A stretch of 64,000 nucleotides of DNA from Dysgonomonas hofstadii (GCF_014196915.1 NZ_JACIEP010000002.1:310001-374000), one strand, 5' to 3'. Numbered from the stretch's first letter, positions 1 to 10,500 are shown. Numbers and translations are program-made. Notes: generated by a model from the sequence alone, not told the origin.

Positions 1-2597
1 AAGCGACTCCGTTGGATGTAGTCCTGAAAGAATCAACACAGCAATTGGGAGAAGTGGTTGTAACGGCAACCTATGGACAGGCATCGGCTACAGGCTTGTA
101 TGCCAAACAAAAGAATATGGCGACTCTAAGTGATGGTATCAGTGCTGATATGATCAAAAAGACCAGTGATAATAATGTAGCGCAAGTCTTAAAACGTGTA
201 TCAGGTGTTACTATCGACAACGGCAAATATGTAACTGTGCGTGGTATGAGTGAACGTTACAATAACGTACAACTCAATGGAGCTTCACTTCCCAGTACCG
301 AGCCCAACCGCCGTAATTTTGCTTTTGATGTTATTCCTTCCGGTTTGGTGGATAATGTGACTATCAACAAAACCTTTACTCCTGATATGCCCGGTGAGTT
401 CACCGGAGGATTGGTTGAAGTAAATACTCTGGCTGTTCCAAATGAGAAATTTCTGAACTTTGGAATTGGGACAGGAATGAACACTATCAGTACCGGGAAA
501 GACTTTTACAGTACTAAACGCTTCAGCTCTGACTGGTTCTTTGGTGAAATTGATAAGCGTAAGTGGTATTCCGATAAGGATGAAGCAGCTACCGCGCAGA
601 ATATCATCAATGCGGGACAGAAAAACACTTATGGATTTGGAAAATATACAGCCATGCCACTTCAAAACTATAGTCTTACCGCAGGTCTTCCTTTTAATCT
701 TGGCAAAAGCTCTCTGGGAATTGTCGCTGCTTTGACGTATCGTCACGAAGAAAATACAGAAGAGATTCTTGAGGGTAATATGATTACCCGTGATAGTATC
801 TTTAAACCATCGGGTAAAGGTTCATTCCGCTATAAAGCAGCTACAAGTATAGGAGCGGTATTGAATAGCGGTTGGCGGATGGGCGGGCATAGTATAACCT
901 GGCGCAACCTGTTTAATAATCGTTTCAACCATACCAACCAGCAACGTTATATCCATAAATATTATGAGGATTACAGTTTGGTAGAATTATACAGTGTGCC
1001 ATTGGTAAACAGCTTATGGCAAACGCAACTGGACGGTAAGCATAATCTTTTCGGAGGAAAACTGATTGCCTCCTGGAATGCTTCTTATAATGACATTACC
1101 CGCACCAATCCGGATGACCGAATGGCACAGGGTTCTATTGTTGGTGAATCACCAGATGGTGCCAGTTTTGTCGATTGGGGATGGGCTACCGATTATGGCA
1201 ACAGTTTTAATGTTGGTAGCGGACATATTATGTATAGTAGGTTACATGAGACAAAGAAGAATATCGGAGTAAATCTTGAACATCCTTTTATAGTAGAAGG
1301 TAATCGTCAAAGTCTTAAAATCGGATATTTGGGTTCATTCCGAAGAGCCAATTTTGAGCAACAATATCTGAAAGCGATGAAAGCAAAGATCGATAATTCA
1401 ATCAATTCTATGCCTATAGAAGAGTTTTATACTCCAGAACATTTTGGAGGAAACCCCTTAGTCTATGAGCTTTCTGGTATGCAGGCCACAAGAGCTGATT
1501 ATTACGAAGGAAAGCAAGATATCCACGCCAGTTACTTCATGGGAGATTTCAGTTTCTTTAGGAAATTGAGATTAATAGGAGGTGTCCGTATGGAAAAAAA
1601 CAATATGGCTGTAACTACTGAAATATTAGAAAAAACAGTAGGAGCTATCCCAAAAGATAGTACCCTGACAATTAAAAAAACAGACTGGTTACCAGCTGCA
1701 ACTCTCATTTACAGCATAACACCGGAATTGAATGCCCGGGCTTCATATAGTAAAACCCTTGCCCGTCCCGATTTTAGAGAGTTATCCCAATCCAGCTATT
1801 ATAATGTAGATGACCGTGTATGGGTAATAAATGGTTCAGGTATTGAACAAAGCCGTATTCATAATTACGACGTACGTCTGGAATGGTATCCGCGTTCAGG
1901 AGAGGTCGTGTCTGTCAGCTATTTCCACAAGAAATTTATCAAACCGGTGGAGATGGTGATGCGTATGTTAAGCGATGGACAGAATTTTGAAATGTACAAT
2001 ATGAACCTTGATAATTCCACAGCCAAAGGAGTTGAGGTCAACTGGCGCAAAGGTTTAGGATTTATTTCTCCGGTACTCCGTGATCTCTATTTTACAGGTA
2101 ACTATACTTGGATGGAAGCCAATGTAAAATATAACCGGCAAAAACTATTAAATCCGAACATAGAAAATTCCAATCCGGATTTTGACCGTGATCGACCTTT
2201 GCAGGGATTAAGCCCTTATACCCTCAATCTGGGGCTTGCTTATGAAGGAAATATTATCGGTGCTGCTATCAATTATAACCGTAATGGGAGAAAACTGGTC
2301 TATGCCGGGGAATATGAAAAATATGATCAATACGAAAATCCACGCAATGTACTAGACCTGCAAATATCCGCACGCCTTTTAAAACAATGCATGGAAATAA
2401 AATTCAATATCAGTGATCTGTTAAATGAAGATATTATTGTTTACCAAAATAGCGGATATGTCAATGGTACGGACGAACCTGATAAATCTTATATAGATAG
2501 GACCGGGTTGGGAATGGATTATAACGAAGGAGACTGGGTTATGAGCCGGATAAAGAAAGGAATCAACCTCTCATTAAGCGCGAGTTATAAATTTTAA
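1..2597 (+). CDS. TonB-dependent outer-membrane receptor, 5' end outside window
   Basis: The reading frame is already open at the window edge (first full codon at 3), so the signal peptide and most of an N-terminal carboxypeptidase-D-like domain are missing. What remains begins at the end of that domain, followed by the linker motif GEVVVTAT that usually precedes the plug, a plug domain with VKRVSGVTI-like and VTVRGMSERYNNVQLNG segments, and a long beta-barrel ending in the aromatic C-terminus SASYKF expected of outer-membrane barrels. The family imports large or scarce ligands with TonB energy. No SusD follows, so this is not a classical SusC pair; a lipoprotein gene lies 12 bases downstream and is probably co-transcribed. 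Ligand unknown. Confidence 0.93.
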   Translation, partial: ATPLDVVLKESTQQLGEVVVTATYGQASATGLYAKQKNMATLSDGISADMIKKTSDNNVAQVLKRVSGVTIDNGKYVTVRGMSERYNNVQLNGASLPSTEPNRRNFAFDVIPSGLVDNVTINKTFTPDMPGEFTGGLVEVNTLAVPNEKFLNFGIGTGMNTISTGKDFYSTKRFSSDWFFGEIDKRKWYSDKDEAATAQNIINAGQKNTYGFGKYTAMPLQNYSLTAGLPFNLGKSSLGIVAALTYRHEENTEEILEGNMITRDSIFKPSGKGSFRYKAATSIGAVLNSGWRMGGHSITWRNLFNNRFNHTNQQRYIHKYYEDYSLVELYSVPLVNSLWQTQLDGKHNLFGGKLIASWNASYNDITRTNPDDRMAQGSIVGESPDGASFVDWGWATDYGNSFNVGSGHIMYSRLHETKKNIGVNLEHPFIVEGNRQSLKIGYLGSFRRANFEQQYLKAMKAKIDNSINSMPIEEFYTPEHFGGNPLVYELSGMQATRADYYEGKQDIHASYFMGDFSFFRKLRLIGGVRMEKNNMAVTTEILEKTVGAIPKDSTLTIKKTDWLPAATLIYSITPELNARASYSKTLARPDFRELSQSSYYNVDDRVWVINGSGIEQSRIHNYDVRLEWYPRSGEVVSVSYFHKKFIKPVEMVMRMLSDGQNFEMYNMNLDNSTAKGVEVNWRKGLGFISPVLRDLYFTGNYTWMEANVKYNRQKLLNPNIENSNPDFDRDRPLQGLSPYTLNLGLAYEGNIIGAAINYNRNGRKLVYAGEYEKYDQYENPRNVLDLQISARLLKQCMEIKFNISDLLNEDIIVYQNSGYVNGTDEPDKSYIDRTGLGMDYNEGDWVMSRIKKGINLSLSASYKF

Positions 2598-2609
2598 AAA
2601 GAAAAGAAG

Positions 2610-3593
2610 ATGAAAAAGATAATAAATTATATACTAATTACCCTACTCTTATTTTCTGTTGTGAGTTGTGATAAGGAGCCTGAACTAAATGAAAACCTAC
2701 ATGGATATTATTTGTTAAGTCTGGATATTGTATACCCGTCAAATTCTTATGGTACTTATACCGCCGAATTTAATGGACAAAATATTTCTGAAACCAAATT
2801 CCTCAGAAGTATAGAAAAAGGAGAATTGAAAATATTTCCGAAAGATAGTAATACTCCTGAATTGACCATCAAGGATTATAATATCATCGAAAATGGAGAA
2901 AAGATTCGTTTGATAAAGTTACCTGGACAGAATATTGAACTATATAAAGAAGAGAATTTTGTTACTTTTCAAAATAATATTCAATTCATGTCTGACAACT
3001 ACAAAGCGGTTTTCAATGGGCAGGAATTGGCAAAGGGATTGAACTATTATAAGAAAGTAAATGGATTGGATGGCGATTTAAAAATATATGAAGAAGGAAA
3101 CCTTGAGCCTATTTTCTCTCAACCATTCTCTGTCATAGAAACAGGAACAAGTGTAATAAATCTTTTACAACTTTCCGAAACATTATTTCTTGATGTTCCA
3201 GAAGATACCGAAGTTGATCCGGAGTCAGACCGATATACTAAGGTACGCTTTTTTTATACTCCGAATGTGTTTCCCGGAGTCGAGAAAATCAAATTGGAAG
3301 TGCTCGAGTATACAAATTTAACTCCACTAGGTTCTATCGAAATGAATGTCGGTGAACTTTCTCCATATCTAACAATAGACTGGGATATTGTTACAAATGC
3401 AGGAGGAAATTTAAACGGATTATGCCAGATCATAACCGATGTTGCGACAGGGAATATCTTGGTCGACGGAGGAACCAATTATGATGCTGTAATTAATTTT
3501 ATTAAGAATAATAATTATAAAAAAGTAACTTGTCAAATTCCTATAGGAGGTATAATGATAACACCAATCGCTAGTTTGAGCAATAAATGGTAG
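2610..3593 (+). CDS. surface lipoprotein of unknown function with internal repeat
   Basis: A 327-residue protein with a lipoprotein signal peptide and lipobox SVVSC (Cys20), so it is probably lipid-anchored to the outer membrane. I do not recognise the family. Residues about 48-112 and 130-195 look like two copies of one module: each has an AEFNGQ/AVFNGQ segment followed by a GELKIF/GDLKIY strand. This suggests a tandem beta-rich domain. It lies 12 bases after the TonB receptor and before a strong terminator, so it is likely the accessory surface protein of that receptor, in the place SusD would hold. Confidence 0.85.
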   Translation: MKKIINYILITLLLFSVVSCDKEPELNENLHGYYLLSLDIVYPSNSYGTYTAEFNGQNISETKFLRSIEKGELKIFPKDSNTPELTIKDYNIIENGEKIRLIKLPGQNIELYKEENFVTFQNNIQFMSDNYKAVFNGQELAKGLNYYKKVNGLDGDLKIYEEGNLEPIFSQPFSVIETGTSVINLLQLSETLFLDVPEDTEVDPESDRYTKVRFFYTPNVFPGVEKIKLEVLEYTNLTPLGSIEMNVGELSPYLTIDWDIVTNAGGNLNGLCQIITDVATGNILVDGGTNYDAVINFIKNNNYKKVTCQIPIGGIMITPIASLSNKW

Positions 3594-3625
3594 GTTTTTT
3601 CTCTCTATATTAAATGATATATATC

Positions 3626-3667
3626 ATAGCTCTTGCTGCTTGGATTGGGCGAGAGCTATTTTTTTTT
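3626..3667 (+). terminator. rho-independent terminator
   Basis: An 11-bp stem (ATAGCTCTTGC pairing with GCGAGAGCTAT, one G-U pair) is followed by a run of about nine T. It closes the receptor/lipoprotein operon. A separate perfect 14-bp palindrome, ATGATATATATCAT, lies directly before it at 3614-3627. Confidence 0.85.
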
Positions 3668-3718
3668 AAGATAATTAATGTTTATATATAATTCTACATC
3701 TGGGATTAGCATATTAGA

Positions 3719-3973
3719 ATGAAAGGAATCGATAAGAGAAAGCACGAACATTTAATGCAATGTTTAGAAGAGCTTCGCCTGCAAACTACCGATGCGGAGC
3801 AAAGACGCAGTGTTGAAAACGAGATAGCAACATTATCCGAGATATACGACAGCTATATTTCATTCATCCATGCTGTAGAAACACAAGCCGACCGTTACAA
3901 TTCCCTCTACAAAGATATACAAGTCAATACCTACAAGGAACTTCGCCGTGTCAGGCGCATACACAAGAAATGA
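3719..3973 (+). CDS. small hypothetical protein, coiled-coil type
   Basis: An 84-residue charged, probably helical protein (ELRLQ, AEQRRSVENEIATLSEIY) with no signal peptide or membrane segment. I do not recognise it. It opens a short block (3.7-5.5 kb) whose other members are a frameshifted gene, an HTH protein and an integrase scrap, so it is probably cargo of a decayed integrative element. The start is the first ATG after the upstream terminator. Confidence 0.6.
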   Translation: MKGIDKRKHEHLMQCLEELRLQTTDAEQRRSVENEIATLSEIYDSYISFIHAVETQADRYNSLYKDIQVNTYKELRRVRRIHKK

Positions 3974-4061
3974 AAAATACAGGAAGAGTTTGGAAAATCC
4001 CTTTCCGGCTTTTTCTTCTTTTCCTATTTTATTTAATACCAATCTAAAAAAATGAACAGTT

Positions 4062-4698
4062 ATGAGTCCATTAAACAATTCGAGGCTGTTCCACCTATTG
4101 GCGGAATCCTCACAGCAACATGCCACAAAGGCTGCCTATGAACAAGCGTACAACGAATTTGTAGAACAACTCATCTTCTATTGCAAGCAGGAGGTTAATC
4201 CGACCTTACTCCTACAGAACTTGCATATGCTACGCATCGAGTTAAATTCTTTCGAGACTGTAAACCTGATTTGTGAGAGTAAAAAAAAATGTAGTCAAAG
4301 ACCTTTTCCTAACTAAAACGATCCATCTGTTACTCTCCGAGCTGGAAGTCCTCGAACAACAGATGCGTTATCCTGACTTCTTTAAAGAAAAAGCAGAGCC
4401 TGAACAGATCAATCCGCTGATTGCTCTTTCTTCCTTACCTGCCGGGGTAAACCAGATAGACATTATGGAGGTTGCCAGTGGCATCTATTACCTGTTATTA
4501 GAAATTGGTGTTCCAAAAGTACTGTTTGCCTTTACCCATGTAGCCCGTACTTTCAGTTGGCTTTTTGGCTTCCGCTTCGATGACATCTACAAACGACGGG
4601 AAGATGTGTTAAAACGGACACCGGAGAAGAAAACCCAGTTCCTGCAACGGATGATTGAAGCCATTATCAAAGAAAGCAAGAAAAAAGGCTATTTATAA
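4062..4698 (+). pseudogene. element-type protein split by a frameshift at an A9 run
   Basis: Two reading frames overlap: 4062-4316 and a second one open to 4698. The first ends with unrelated residues just after the A9 run at 4281-4289. Moving one base in the run joins ...NLICESKK to NVVKDLFLTKTIHLLLSELE..., giving one protein of about 212 residues. The C-terminal part (a YKRRE segment and a KTQFLQRMIEAI helix) faintly recalls the C-terminus of RteC-like proteins of Bacteroides conjugative elements; this is a weak resemblance. Either the gene is broken, or slippage at the A run restores it. A strong terminator follows. Confidence 0.6.
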
Positions 4699-4720
4699 TC
4701 AGTCGGTTCGCAATTATTTT

Positions 4721-4751
4721 ACGGGGAGTAGATGATCTACCCCCGTTTTTT
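4721..4751 (+). terminator. rho-independent terminator
   Basis: ACGGGG-AG-TAG pairs across a short loop with CTA-CCCCGT, followed by TTTTTTGTTT. It separates the frameshifted gene from the HTH gene downstream, which must have its own promoter. Confidence 0.85.
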
Positions 4752-4770
4752 GTTTCTTTTCATTGCCGTA

Positions 4771-4792
4771 CTTTGCTTTATCGATCGATTGG
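4771..4792 (+). promoter_or_regulatory. candidate promoter/operator of HTH gene, shared with paralogue
   Basis: CTTTG at 4771-4775 and ATCGATTGG at 4784-4792 lie 44 bases before the HTH gene. The same pair, with one base difference in spacing, occurs at 40555-40577 upstream of its paralogue, where ATCGATTGG is extended to the 12-bp palindrome CCAATCGATTGG. Conservation between two otherwise different leaders suggests a functional site, perhaps autoregulation by the HTH protein. Confidence 0.45.
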
Positions 4793-4835
4793 TAATAGTG
4801 ACATGAGTATTAATCCAAAAGAAAAATAAAGCAGT

Positions 4836-5174
4836 ATGTATATCAATAACGAAGATTTTGAAACATGGATGCAAAAGCTATCCAAGAAATTGACAGAAAT
4901 AGGTCAGGACTTGAAATCTCTGATAAATACCGATAAGGTGTTTGACTCTGATGAGAAGTTTTTAGATAACCAGGATTTAGCTTTCCTGTTGAAAGTATCC
5001 TACAGGACTTTGCAACGCTACAGGGCAAGTAAGAAGCTCTCCTATTTCTCGATAGGTCATAAAACTTACTACCGTGTTAATGATGTCCGGAACTTTGTCC
5101 GTGAGCATATGGATTCGGGGACTTATCAGGAGTTTGAGAAGAAACACCCGAAAGAAGACGAGGATGAAAGGTGA
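4836..5174 (+). CDS. HTH_17/MerR-like DNA-binding protein of an integrative element
   Basis: A 112-residue protein. Residues about 45-95 form a winged-helix, excisionase-type HTH (LDNQDLAFLLKVSYRTLQRY, then YYRVNDVRNFV). Such small proteins are common in Bacteroides integrative and mobilisable elements as regulators or excision factors. A clear paralogue lies at 41656-41982, sharing the N-terminal DLKSL segment and the HTH. A terminator lies upstream and an integrase remnant downstream, so the gene is probably a survivor of a decayed element. Confidence 0.8.
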   Translation: MYINNEDFETWMQKLSKKLTEIGQDLKSLINTDKVFDSDEKFLDNQDLAFLLKVSYRTLQRYRASKKLSYFSIGHKTYYRVNDVRNFVREHMDSGTYQEFEKKHPKEDEDER

Positions 5175-5579
5175 GGATATGTTTTTTTCTTTCATATCCA
5201 ATACATTGGAGCAACTAAAGAGTTTGGGAAACCGTAAAAAACACGGTGATTCTCTCTATGCCAAACAAAACTTTTGTATCTTTACAGCGAAGATAAGTTG
5301 CTCTTTGTATGTTGTGCAAGAAGAAGAGAAAAACAGAAGTTCTCTCGTTTCTAAATCGTTACCTATTGAGAATATAGAGACACATAATCTATTGATTAAT
5401 AGCTGATAATAAATTTCACTATGCCTTGCCATATGCGTGCTGAGCCGTTTTTTTATTCCACCATATGACAAATATATTTTTGTATGGAGGATGAAAAAGA
5501 AGTAATTTGGGATTAAATATTTTTTATAATATAGGTTTTGTTGAACCCAATATCTTACTAGTATACATCCTTTTACTAG
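5175..5579. other. non-coding stretch with integrase debris
   Basis: I see no convincing gene in these 405 bases. The reading frames present do not look like proteins. The only recognisable content is the short reverse-strand integrase remnant at 5419-5462. Confidence 0.5.
5419..5462 (-). pseudogene. fragment of tyrosine integrase (HxxR box)
   Basis: Read on the reverse strand this encodes GIKKRLSTHMARHS, nearly the same as GINKRLSTHMARHT of the intact integrase at 37376-38590. The DNA is close too: AAACGGCT-AGCACGCATATGGCA is shared apart from single mismatches. The match stops at the His codon after ARH. The complementary piece of an integrase, starting at the equivalent His-Ser codons, lies on the plus strand at 53485. 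Confidence 0.75.
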
Positions 5580-6194
5580 CTATTGTTCCATGAACAATAG
5601 TAAAATGGGTAACAGAAGCTTTAAATTCTCTGAATTGTTTATTGCATAATGGATAGTAAGCTCTTTGCGAACTGAAGAAAGAGCAGACGAAAGCCCATTG
5701 CGAACAGTTTTTTCACTCACAGACAGTTCTTCTGCAACCTGTTTTACCGTTTGGTTTTCTATATGACGTAATTGATAGATGCGGCGGGTGAGAAGAGGCA
5801 TTTTTTGCAATATGCCATCAATGAAAATCAGTATCTCTTTTACATCAATTTCTTCATTGATATGCGTATAACTCAAATTGGTAAAACCTTGTTCGATAAG
5901 TACCTCATCGGGAATTTCTATGCGCTGCATATCTCTCTGCAATTGCTTTAATATCCTATAGGTTAACCGGCGCAATAAATAATTCTTAGCAGAATCATTG
6001 GTGTCAGTTTGTATTTCTTCTGAAGCAGACCAAATTGAAATCCAAAAATTTTGAGTAACATCACAAGCAACATCATAATTGTTCAATCTGGAAAATGTCC
6101 AATTATAAAACAGCTTTTCATAGCGTTCATATAGCACTCTGAAAGCCTTATCATCTTTTTTACTGATCCGTTGTAGTAGTTTCAGATCCGTCAT
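5580..6194 (-). CDS. ECF RNA polymerase sigma factor
   Basis: A protein of about 204 residues from the ATG at 6194, chosen because the sigma-70 fold begins at TDLKLLQRIS; a longer frame to 6269 adds residues foreign to the family. Region 2 is seen in DDKAFRVLYERYEKLFY and DVTQNFW, region 4 in TRRIYQLRHIENQTVKQVAEELSVSEKTV (an HTH). It diverges from the FecR-type anti-sigma gene at 6477. By analogy with FecI/FecR systems it should be held by FecR and freed when the STN-domain SusC protein binds its ligand, switching on the 7.5-13.7 kb operon. Confidence 0.9.
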   Translation of the reverse strand: MTDLKLLQRISKKDDKAFRVLYERYEKLFYNWTFSRLNNYDVACDVTQNFWISIWSASEEIQTDTNDSAKNYLLRRLTYRILKQLQRDMQRIEIPDEVLIEQGFTNLSYTHINEEIDVKEILIFIDGILQKMPLLTRRIYQLRHIENQTVKQVAEELSVSEKTVRNGLSSALSSVRKELTIHYAINNSENLKLLLPILLLFMEQ

Positions 6195-6476
6195 TTTTCT
6201 TAGCTTTTCCCTGCAAAAATAAATTCCTCTTGTTTCAATTATGTTACATTCCTGATATTTTTTCATCACCTCGCAATTTATAACAATTACACTTCATATT
6301 CGATTTTTCCAATTGGGCTCAAGTGTTAACTATCTGTTTTGCAGAATAGTACAATGTATGTTTGGAAATTTAGCAAAAACGTAATGGGTTTCGGATGGGA
6401 CATTTAGCCTTTTCAGGTCTTTTATCTAATAGGGAGGTTTATCTCCGTGTATAAAATCTAAAAAGTATAAAATTCA

Positions 6477-7469
6477 ATGCGAGGGAAATTACTAAAACAA
6501 TTGGACATCATCCTGAAATTTTTGGATCGATACGAAAAGAGTAATTCGGGTGACCGGGTCAAAAGGGTTCTAGATCAATGGAGTCCTGATATGGACGATA
6601 TGAATGTAATGGATGAAGATGAAAAATCAATAGAAGCCAGAGAAAAAGTAAAGCTGATAGTCTTCGAACATGTTCATTCCGATCTGAGTCCGCATCCACT
6701 GCGGGTACTGTGGAACAATTACAGGAAGTATGCTGCTGTTGCCGCTATTGTCCTTGTTTTAGGAAGCGCCATATGGCTCTCTTTCGACCAATCAGGTAAT
6801 ATGACTCATCCGGCATTTGCGGAAATTCATAAGAATTGGCAAACAGAAAACTCCGAACGTATGACAATAAATCTTCCCGATGGTTCTACGGTGCAGATAA
6901 ATGGCGGCAGTAGTTTGGAAATGGATGAGACCGCCTTTAATAAAGAGAAACGGGAAATCTGGCTTTCGGGAGAAGCTTTCTTCAATATAGCCAGGAATCC
7001 TGAAAAACCTTTCATTGTCCATACAGGAAGTGTGCAAACAACGGTAAGAGGAACTTCCTTCAACGTGAAGGCATATACGGAATTAGAAGAAACCGTAATC
7101 TCCGTACGTGAAGGGAAAGTGGAAGTAAGTGCTGATAACCAACTATGCGGAATACTAACCGCCAACAAGCAATTGAGCTATGACAAAGTAAGCGGCAAAG
7201 CCGAAACTGCCGATGCCGACTGGCACGAAGCTGCCGGATGGATAGGCGGGCAAATTGTTCTGAATCATGCCGGAGCAAAAGAACTGGCTTTACGGATCAA
7301 GCAATATTTTGGTATGGAGGTGATAATCGAAGACAATGCTCTCGAAGGAAAACAAATATCAGGAGTTTTTGCACCCGAAAGCAGTATCGTAGAAATGCTC
7401 AATACAATAAGCGCTGTACATCAGATACACTACGATATAAAAGAGAAAAAAGTAATCATTATTCCTTAA
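6477..7469 (+). CDS. FecR-type anti-sigma factor
   Basis: A 330-residue inner-membrane protein: cytoplasmic N-terminal part, one membrane helix at about residues 85-103 (YAAVAAIVLVLGSAIWLSF), then a periplasmic FecR domain (MTINLPDGSTVQINGGSSL, IWLSGEAFFNI, VRGTSFNV) and a C-terminal DUF4974-like domain (GVFAPESSIVEMLNTIS). It would pass the signal from the SusC N-terminal STN domain to the ECF sigma factor encoded divergently. It is followed by the SusC gene after 90 bases. Confidence 0.92.
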   Translation: MRGKLLKQLDIILKFLDRYEKSNSGDRVKRVLDQWSPDMDDMNVMDEDEKSIEAREKVKLIVFEHVHSDLSPHPLRVLWNNYRKYAAVAAIVLVLGSAIWLSFDQSGNMTHPAFAEIHKNWQTENSERMTINLPDGSTVQINGGSSLEMDETAFNKEKREIWLSGEAFFNIARNPEKPFIVHTGSVQTTVRGTSFNVKAYTELEETVISVREGKVEVSADNQLCGILTANKQLSYDKVSGKAETADADWHEAAGWIGGQIVLNHAGAKELALRIKQYFGMEVIIEDNALEGKQISGVFAPESSIVEMLNTISAVHQIHYDIKEKKVIIIP

Positions 7470-7559
7470 TCGGCATCGGTTAGGATATTTGTCGGGAACG
7501 AAATGTGTCCGGAAACCTTTCGCAAACGACAGTTTACTCTAAATATTAAAGCATCTATA

Positions 7560-10500
7560 ATGAATAAACAACTAAAGAAAATGAATGTTACACTTCTAAA
7601 CAGAGTCAACCGATGGGTAGTTCTCATCGTAGCGGTTTTCGGTTTCTTTTGTTCACTACCGGCAAAAACGCTACAGATTGACGTACAATTTCCTGATGAA
7701 CTTCTATCTATCCGGTTAAAAAAGATTAGTACCCAGGCAAATGCCTCTATCCTGTTCGATCCTCAATTAGTGAAAGATACCCGTTCCGAAGCTTTAAGCT
7801 CAACGAAAAACATGACAACCGGCCAACTGATAGCGCAGAGCCTGAAAGGGACACCGTTTTCATATAAGAAAACAGCAGCCACTTCTTATGCTATCATCAG
7901 AAAAGATGACGAAAAAGAAACAGATGCTCTTACTGTTCCTCACGGCCAAGGCACCATATCCGGTACAGTTCTCGACGAAGCCGGTAATCCTGTTACCGGA
8001 GTTACAGTTAGCATTCCGGGAACAACGATAGGGACGGTTACCGATGTCAATGGTAAGTACAGTTTGTCAAACATTCCGGAGGGGACTGTGAATGTACAAT
8101 TTACCTTCATGTCGTATGAAACACAGTTGATGAGAGGTGTGAAAGTTATAGCAGATAAGGCAACATCCTTGGATGTAGTGTTGAAAGAAACAATGACCCA
8201 ATTAGGCGAAGTAGTTGTAACTGCACTCGGTATAAAGAAAGATGTAAAAAAACTGGGTTATGCCGTTCAGGAAATAAACAATGACGAAATTTCGGAAATT
8301 CCATCCACTAACTTTGCTTCACAATTGAGTGGTAAAGTTGCCGGATTAACGGTTTTTAACACACCGAATTTATTACAGGAAAACAGAATAGAATTACGTG
8401 GACGTTCTCCATTAATTGTAATCAACGGAGTTCCGACCAACTCGAACGCTTACGACATCAGTGCAATGGATATTGATAAAGTAGTTGTATTGAAAGGAGC
8501 GACTGCTGCCGCTCTTTACGGGTCAAAAGGCCAGAACGGAGCTATACAGATCATAACTAAATCCGCACAGAAAGGAACATCTATAGAGCTAAGCCAGCGT
8601 TCGGTTTTCAATATGGGATGGATTGTTTACCCGAAAGTACAAACCAAATACGGAAATGGGGAAAAGGGACAGTATGCCTACTTCGACGGGCAAGGAAATG
8701 GTACATATGACAATGATTTTATTTGGGGTCCGGCGCTCGACAAACCCGATCCGTCAACATCCAGCGGAATCTGGGAAACTCCACAATGGGATAGCCCTAT
8801 AGATGCTGACGGGAATAGGATACCAACCCCATTTACATCCCGCGGTAAAAATAATCTGAAAAACTTTCTCGAAACAGGTTACACTTTGAGTAACAACATA
8901 GCTATAACCTACGGGACTGAAAAGGGAAGTATTCGTGCAGGCTTTGGTTATGACTATACAAATGGTGCCATTCCAAATACAAGCCTAAAGAATTATAACG
9001 CATCATTAAACACAACTTTTGAAGTAACGAAAAAACTTAAACTGACAGCGAATATAGCTTTCAACAGACAGGATTCCCCAAATTTTCCACGTATTATATA
9101 TGGCAATTCCAACATATTATACAACATGCTTATATGGGCAGGAACGGACGTGGATATGAGGGCGATGAAAAATTATTGGAAACCGGGACGGGAAAATTAC
9201 GAGCAGGTATATTTCAATTATTCGTGGATAAACAATCCCTATTTTACAGCGTATGAACAGTTGGAAACCTATGTAAGGGATAAGACAAACGGTATATTTC
9301 TGGCTGAATATAAATTAAATGATCATTTCGAATTTGATGTGCGCCAGAGTATCGAGACTATCAGGGATAGCCGCGAGAGTAAGTTCCCATTCGATTATGT
9401 GGGCATGCGTGAAGGGGAATACGGCATCAATAACAACGATTGGAGTGAATTTAATACGGAGTTATTCATAAAATATAATGATACATTCGGTAAATTCGGA
9501 TTGAATGCCTTTGTAGGAGCGGCGACTAATTATAAACAAAGCAAAAATATATACTCAAAGACACATGGTCTCAAAGTTCCCAATGTTTATAATTTAGCTA
9601 ATACAAAGGGTGCTATTGCTTCAACCAATAATCTGACCGAATATGCCCGCAACAGCGTATTCACATCAGTAGATATTGATTATCTGAATACTTATTACTT
9701 GTCTCTAACCGGACGCGTTGATAAATCATCAGCCTTGCCTACTCAAAACAATAGTTATTTCTATCCGTCAGCCTCAGGTTCTGTTATATTGTCCAACTTG
9801 CTGGGATTACCTACGTCTACTTTCCTTAAAGCGCGGGGAACATGGTCTGTCGTACGTGCCGATTTACAGCCATATGAATACATGACCGCATATATGCCTG
9901 CTGTAATATATGGCACGGAATATAGTGTTTCATACCCGAATGTACTTGGCAATAATGAACTAAAAGCTCAAAATACGTCCGGTTATGAATTAGGATTGGG
10001 TGGAACTTTACTCAAAGGGTTGCTTAACTTTGACCTGACTTACTACAATTACATAGACTCAGACATGATATTCGACCAACCGGCATCAATTGCGTCGGGC
10101 TTCATCAGCCATAAAATAAATGGAAATAAATTCAGAAGATACGGTTTCGAGGCAATTGTTGGAACGGACATTAATATAACTAAAGAAGTAAAATGGAATA
10201 GTGCGATCAACTGGAGCCTTTATCGGAATGTGTTGAAAGAGATACATGGAGGCGCAGATAATCTGAATGGAGTAAAAGTCGGTGAAAGATTAGATAAATA
10301 CATGACAACAAATACGATGATGAAATCTCCGTCAGGAGAGCTCATTATTGGAGACAACGGACTGCCGGTTCGTGATACAGAGCTTAAATCGTTGGGACAT
10401 AGAGGCCCGTCATGGACAGCATCATGGAGTAACAAATTCTCGTATAAAAATTTTGATCTCAGTTTCTTGTTTGAAGCACGAATCGGAGGAAAAGATCAGG

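Noticed and set aside
285-746. Reverse-strand frame of 153 codons within the first TonB receptor
   Set aside because: Shadow of a clearly real coding sequence; Ser/Cys-rich residues without domain features.
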